Origin: Bdellovibrionales bacterium Ga0074137
GTDB lineage: Bacteria > Bdellovibrionota > Bdellovibrionia > Bdellovibrionales > JAMPXM01
Length of the DNA: 64,000 bases
Reading direction: 5' to 3'
Assembly: GCA_001464715.1 (NCBI GenBank)
Contig: LNDT01000030.1
Span: forward strand, 1 to 64,000
The notes below the pieces were generated by a model. That model was given only the letters and a program-made list of their open reading frames with translations. It did not search any database and was not told the origin of the DNA. Of this stretch, positions 62,073-64,000 are shown piece after piece. Each line of letters starts with the position of its first letter. The first letter of the stretch is position 1. The position numbers and the translations under genes were made by a program.

Positions 62073-63121
62073 GACTGTGGTCGAGTAAAAGCCGCTTGTG
62101 GGGGCAAACAGCAATTCTGTTTTTCTGCGGAGTCTCTGCGGGAGCGGTCGCCGTTATCTTCGCGGCCGGACTCGCGACGGCGGAGGCCAAGGCTCCGGCC
62201 GCACCGAAGAAGTCGCTGCAAGAGCAAGCGGCGCAGTTTGAAAATCGGCTTTGCGGCGTAAATCCAAACCGCACTCTTTTTAGAAATCAAAAGCGCGAAG
62301 AAGTAGTTCTGTTCTTCCAAAATCATCTCCCTCGAAATCGGACACCGCTCTTAGAAGTTTCTGCAGAAATGAAGGGTCGACTTAAAACGAAGTCCTCCCG
62401 GATCGCTGAGGTGAAAAGTTTTGTCGATGCCAACTTTTCTTATGTCCGATCGCTCGACGAGGTTGCGGCCAGTATTGGCGATCGTTTCATCGCAAAGAAA
62501 CTGAACTGGCTGGGGCTTGAGCCCGCGTCCGATGATATTGGTCTAGAAGAAGAGCAGGCGATTTTTAAAGCGGCTACGGATTTTGAAACTCAGCTGAAGA
62601 AAGACAACGTTTCGGCAAAGGACTTGAAGTCGTATTTACTTTTACAGCTGGGTCCGGTTTTGTATTCGCGATGGAGAAACGAGGGGCTTCGGCGAACGAC
62701 ACGCCTTGTTTCACTGGACGACTTTGCAATGCGGACAAAAACGCGCGCCTACGCAGATTCGATGGAATCCAAAGCGACCGAGCTTTTGCGAGCTGTTCCC
62801 GGCAGCGGACTTCGAACGAGCGACATGGAGCGAATCATAGATTCAAGTCAGGTCGCTCTATTTTCCGGTGTTAAAGATCGATCACCGGAATACGTTCAAC
62901 TGGTTGCAAAAATTAAGAAGCCTGAAATTAAAAAGCTCGTCGAGGCCTATGCCCAGTGGGTAGATCAAGGTGTCGACTCGTTTTCTCAGCGCGATGAAGC
63001 GGCAGCAAAAACCATTCTTGCTCAGAGCGGAATGGGACTGATTCTTCTGTCGGCAAACTTTGGTCCAGGCGTTTCGGATCGCCTCATGGACGCATGCACA
63101 AATCCACCAGCTCGAAAATAA
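62069..63121 (+). CDS. Secreted or membrane-anchored helical protein of unknown function
   Basis: ATG 62069 overlaps the hmgA stop (ATGA) and has GGAAG upstream; 350 residues. A hydrophobic N terminus (about 13-36) ends in an Ala-rich AEAKA typical of signal peptidase sites. The mature protein is almost entirely helical and charged (for example EEEQAIFKAATDFETQLKKDNV), with two Cys residues. No family recognised. Confidence 0.6.
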   Translation: MRLWSSKSRLWGQTAILFFCGVSAGAVAVIFAAGLATAEAKAPAAPKKSLQEQAAQFENRLCGVNPNRTLFRNQKREEVVLFFQNHLPRNRTPLLEVSAEMKGRLKTKSSRIAEVKSFVDANFSYVRSLDEVAASIGDRFIAKKLNWLGLEPASDDIGLEEEQAIFKAATDFETQLKKDNVSAKDLKSYLLLQLGPVLYSRWRNEGLRRTTRLVSLDDFAMRTKTRAYADSMESKATELLRAVPGSGLRTSDMERIIDSSQVALFSGVKDRSPEYVQLVAKIKKPEIKKLVEAYAQWVDQGVDSFSQRDEAAAKTILAQSGMGLILLSANFGPGVSDRLMDACTNPPARK

Positions 63122-63168
63122 GCGAATCGACTTGAACGGAGCCGCGGCTCCGCGCATGATGAATCATT

Positions 63169-64000
63169 GTGCTTGAACCAAGACCGTCTCTAAAAGCTCC
63201 CAATCTCGGTGATGTGATTACTCCTGCTGATGCCATGAAGTGGGCGTTGATCATCGCGCGAAATGGGGCCGGTTTTGTGGCTCCCAATCCGATGGTTGGC
63301 TGCGTGATTGTGGACCGAGATCACAAGTTCATCGCTGGCGGATGGCACGCCAAAATTGGTGAAGCGCACGCGGAAGCCGATGCGCTGGATCGGTTTTCCC
63401 TTGTTCGCGGGAAGCCAGAGAATCTTGCTGGCTGTCATGTTTATGTAACTCTTGAACCCTGTGCTCATGAAGGCCGAACAGGTTCCTGCGCCAAGCTTCT
63501 GGCGCCATTAAAACCCGCCAGTGTGACTTACGCCATTCAGGATCCGAATCCAAAAGTGGCGGGTCAGGGTGCAAAGATTCTTTCCGGCGCCGGTGTGGTC
63601 ACGGTTTGTCTTTCGGAAGCAAGGGCGTGGCCCGCGTTTCCCGATAAGCCGATTGAAGCTGGGGTGCAGATTGATCTCGTCGAGGAGGCTGAAGATTTAT
63701 CTGAAGTATTTCTTTGGACGATGAGAAATCAAGGGAAGGGCGCGCTACCTTTTGTCACGGTGAAGGTTGCGGCCAGTTTGGATGGTCGGGTCTCGATGCA
63801 CTCGGGAGAGAGTCAGTGGATCACTGGTGAACAAGCTCGAGAAAAGGGTCACCGTCTTCGTCTGGAGCACGACGCTGTCATCGTCGGGCGAAAGACAGTC
63901 GAGGCCGACAATCCATCGATGAATGTTCGTCTCGAAGAATTCGCGGGACACGTTAACTCCGTCGTCCTCGTCGATCCAAAAGCTAAACTGATGGATCGGC
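63169..64000 (+). CDS. ribD: Bifunctional riboflavin deaminase/reductase, 5' part
   Basis: The reading frame from GTG 63169 runs off the window end (277 codons visible). The deaminase domain has APNPMVGCVIV, the zinc ligands His67 (GEAHAEAD, with catalytic Glu69), Cys98 and Cys107 in PCAHEGRTGSC. The reductase domain begins near 180 (PFVTVKVAASLDGRV, SGESQWITGEQAR, HDAVIVGRKTVEADNP). It makes 5-amino-6-ribitylamino-pyrimidinedione phosphate in riboflavin synthesis. Start uncertain; no FMN riboswitch in the 47-bp gap. Confidence 0.93.
   Translation, partial: MLEPRPSLKAPNLGDVITPADAMKWALIIARNGAGFVAPNPMVGCVIVDRDHKFIAGGWHAKIGEAHAEADALDRFSLVRGKPENLAGCHVYVTLEPCAHEGRTGSCAKLLAPLKPASVTYAIQDPNPKVAGQGAKILSGAGVVTVCLSEARAWPAFPDKPIEAGVQIDLVEEAEDLSEVFLWTMRNQGKGALPFVTVKVAASLDGRVSMHSGESQWITGEQAREKGHRLRLEHDAVIVGRKTVEADNPSMNVRLEEFAGHVNSVVLVDPKAKLMDR

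Noticed and set aside
63122-63168. FMN riboswitch or terminator ahead of ribD
   Set aside because: The gap is only 47 bp. It contains the palindrome GGAGCCGCGGCTCC (63138-63151) but no T-run and none of the conserved FMN aptamer sequence.

Overview
The window is protein-dense (intergenic gaps mostly under 150 bp, many 4-nt ATGA overlaps, several convergent genes overlapping at their 3' ends), has mid-range GC, and comes from a Gram-negative bacterium: there are many lipoprotein signals, a C-terminal outer-membrane barrel, type IV prepilin-like proteins and a class A RNase P RNA. The TIGR02147/DUF4423-type regulator followed by a secreted protein, together with many orphan envelope genes, suggests a relative of Bdellovibrio (Bdellovibrionota). 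That assignment is inference from gene content.

Region 1 (about 0.2-12.7 kb) is an unusual acyl-transfer block. A leftward operon encodes a histone-deacetylase-like amidohydrolase, an acyl carrier protein, an AMP-forming ligase and a PLP decarboxylase. Around it are a fatty acid desaturase, two MBOAT O-acyltransferases, two SGNH-like proteins, a second carrier protein, a GNAT protein and an HTTM-like membrane protein. Ligase + carrier protein + MBOAT + SGNH is the parts list of the Dlt D-alanylation system, but here MBOAT, SGNH and carrier protein are doubled and a decarboxylase and a deacetylase are added.

Region 2 (12.7-25.3 kb) holds envelope and secreted proteins: a cytochrome P460 / lipoprotein / arylsulfotransferase-like / membrane protein operon, an L,D-transpeptidase, a small protein paired with an HTTM protein, an alpha/beta hydrolase, two tandem prepilin-like proteins with a fibre-like C-terminal domain, a PBP4-type peptidase and a membrane-anchored rhodanese-like protein without its catalytic Cys.

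Region 3 (25.4-35.1 kb) is a glycosyltransferase cluster: six GT2-type proteins and one polytopic protein, on alternating strands with overlapping 3' ends. Two of the GT2 proteins are long and carry extra N- and C-terminal regions. An unlisted 38-residue membrane peptide gene and rnpB (RNase P RNA, with promoter and terminator) follow.

Region 4 (35.7-41.4 kb) has small envelope proteins, a cysteine synthase, a trypsin-like lipoprotein with a hairpin leader, and a TPMT-like methyltransferase. Region 5 (41.4-46.7 kb) is a tightly overlapped leucine/isovalerate catabolic operon: methylcrotonyl-CoA carboxylase beta subunit, methylglutaconyl-CoA hydratase, a carboxylase alpha subunit split into biotin carboxylase and biotin carrier genes, and HMG-CoA lyase.

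Region 6 (46.8-57.1 kb) includes a leftward pantothenate/CoA operon (DUF2520 reductase-like, panB, panC, coaBC, coaX, all with 4-nt overlaps), a HAD 5'-nucleotidase and a TlpA-like thioredoxin. Region 7 (57.2-64 kb) has a Pif1/RecD-like helicase, the TIGR02147 regulator with a perfect inverted repeat upstream and a downstream secreted HEXXH/beta-barrel protein, homogentisate 1,2-dioxygenase, an unknown secreted protein and the 5' part of ribD, cut by the window end.
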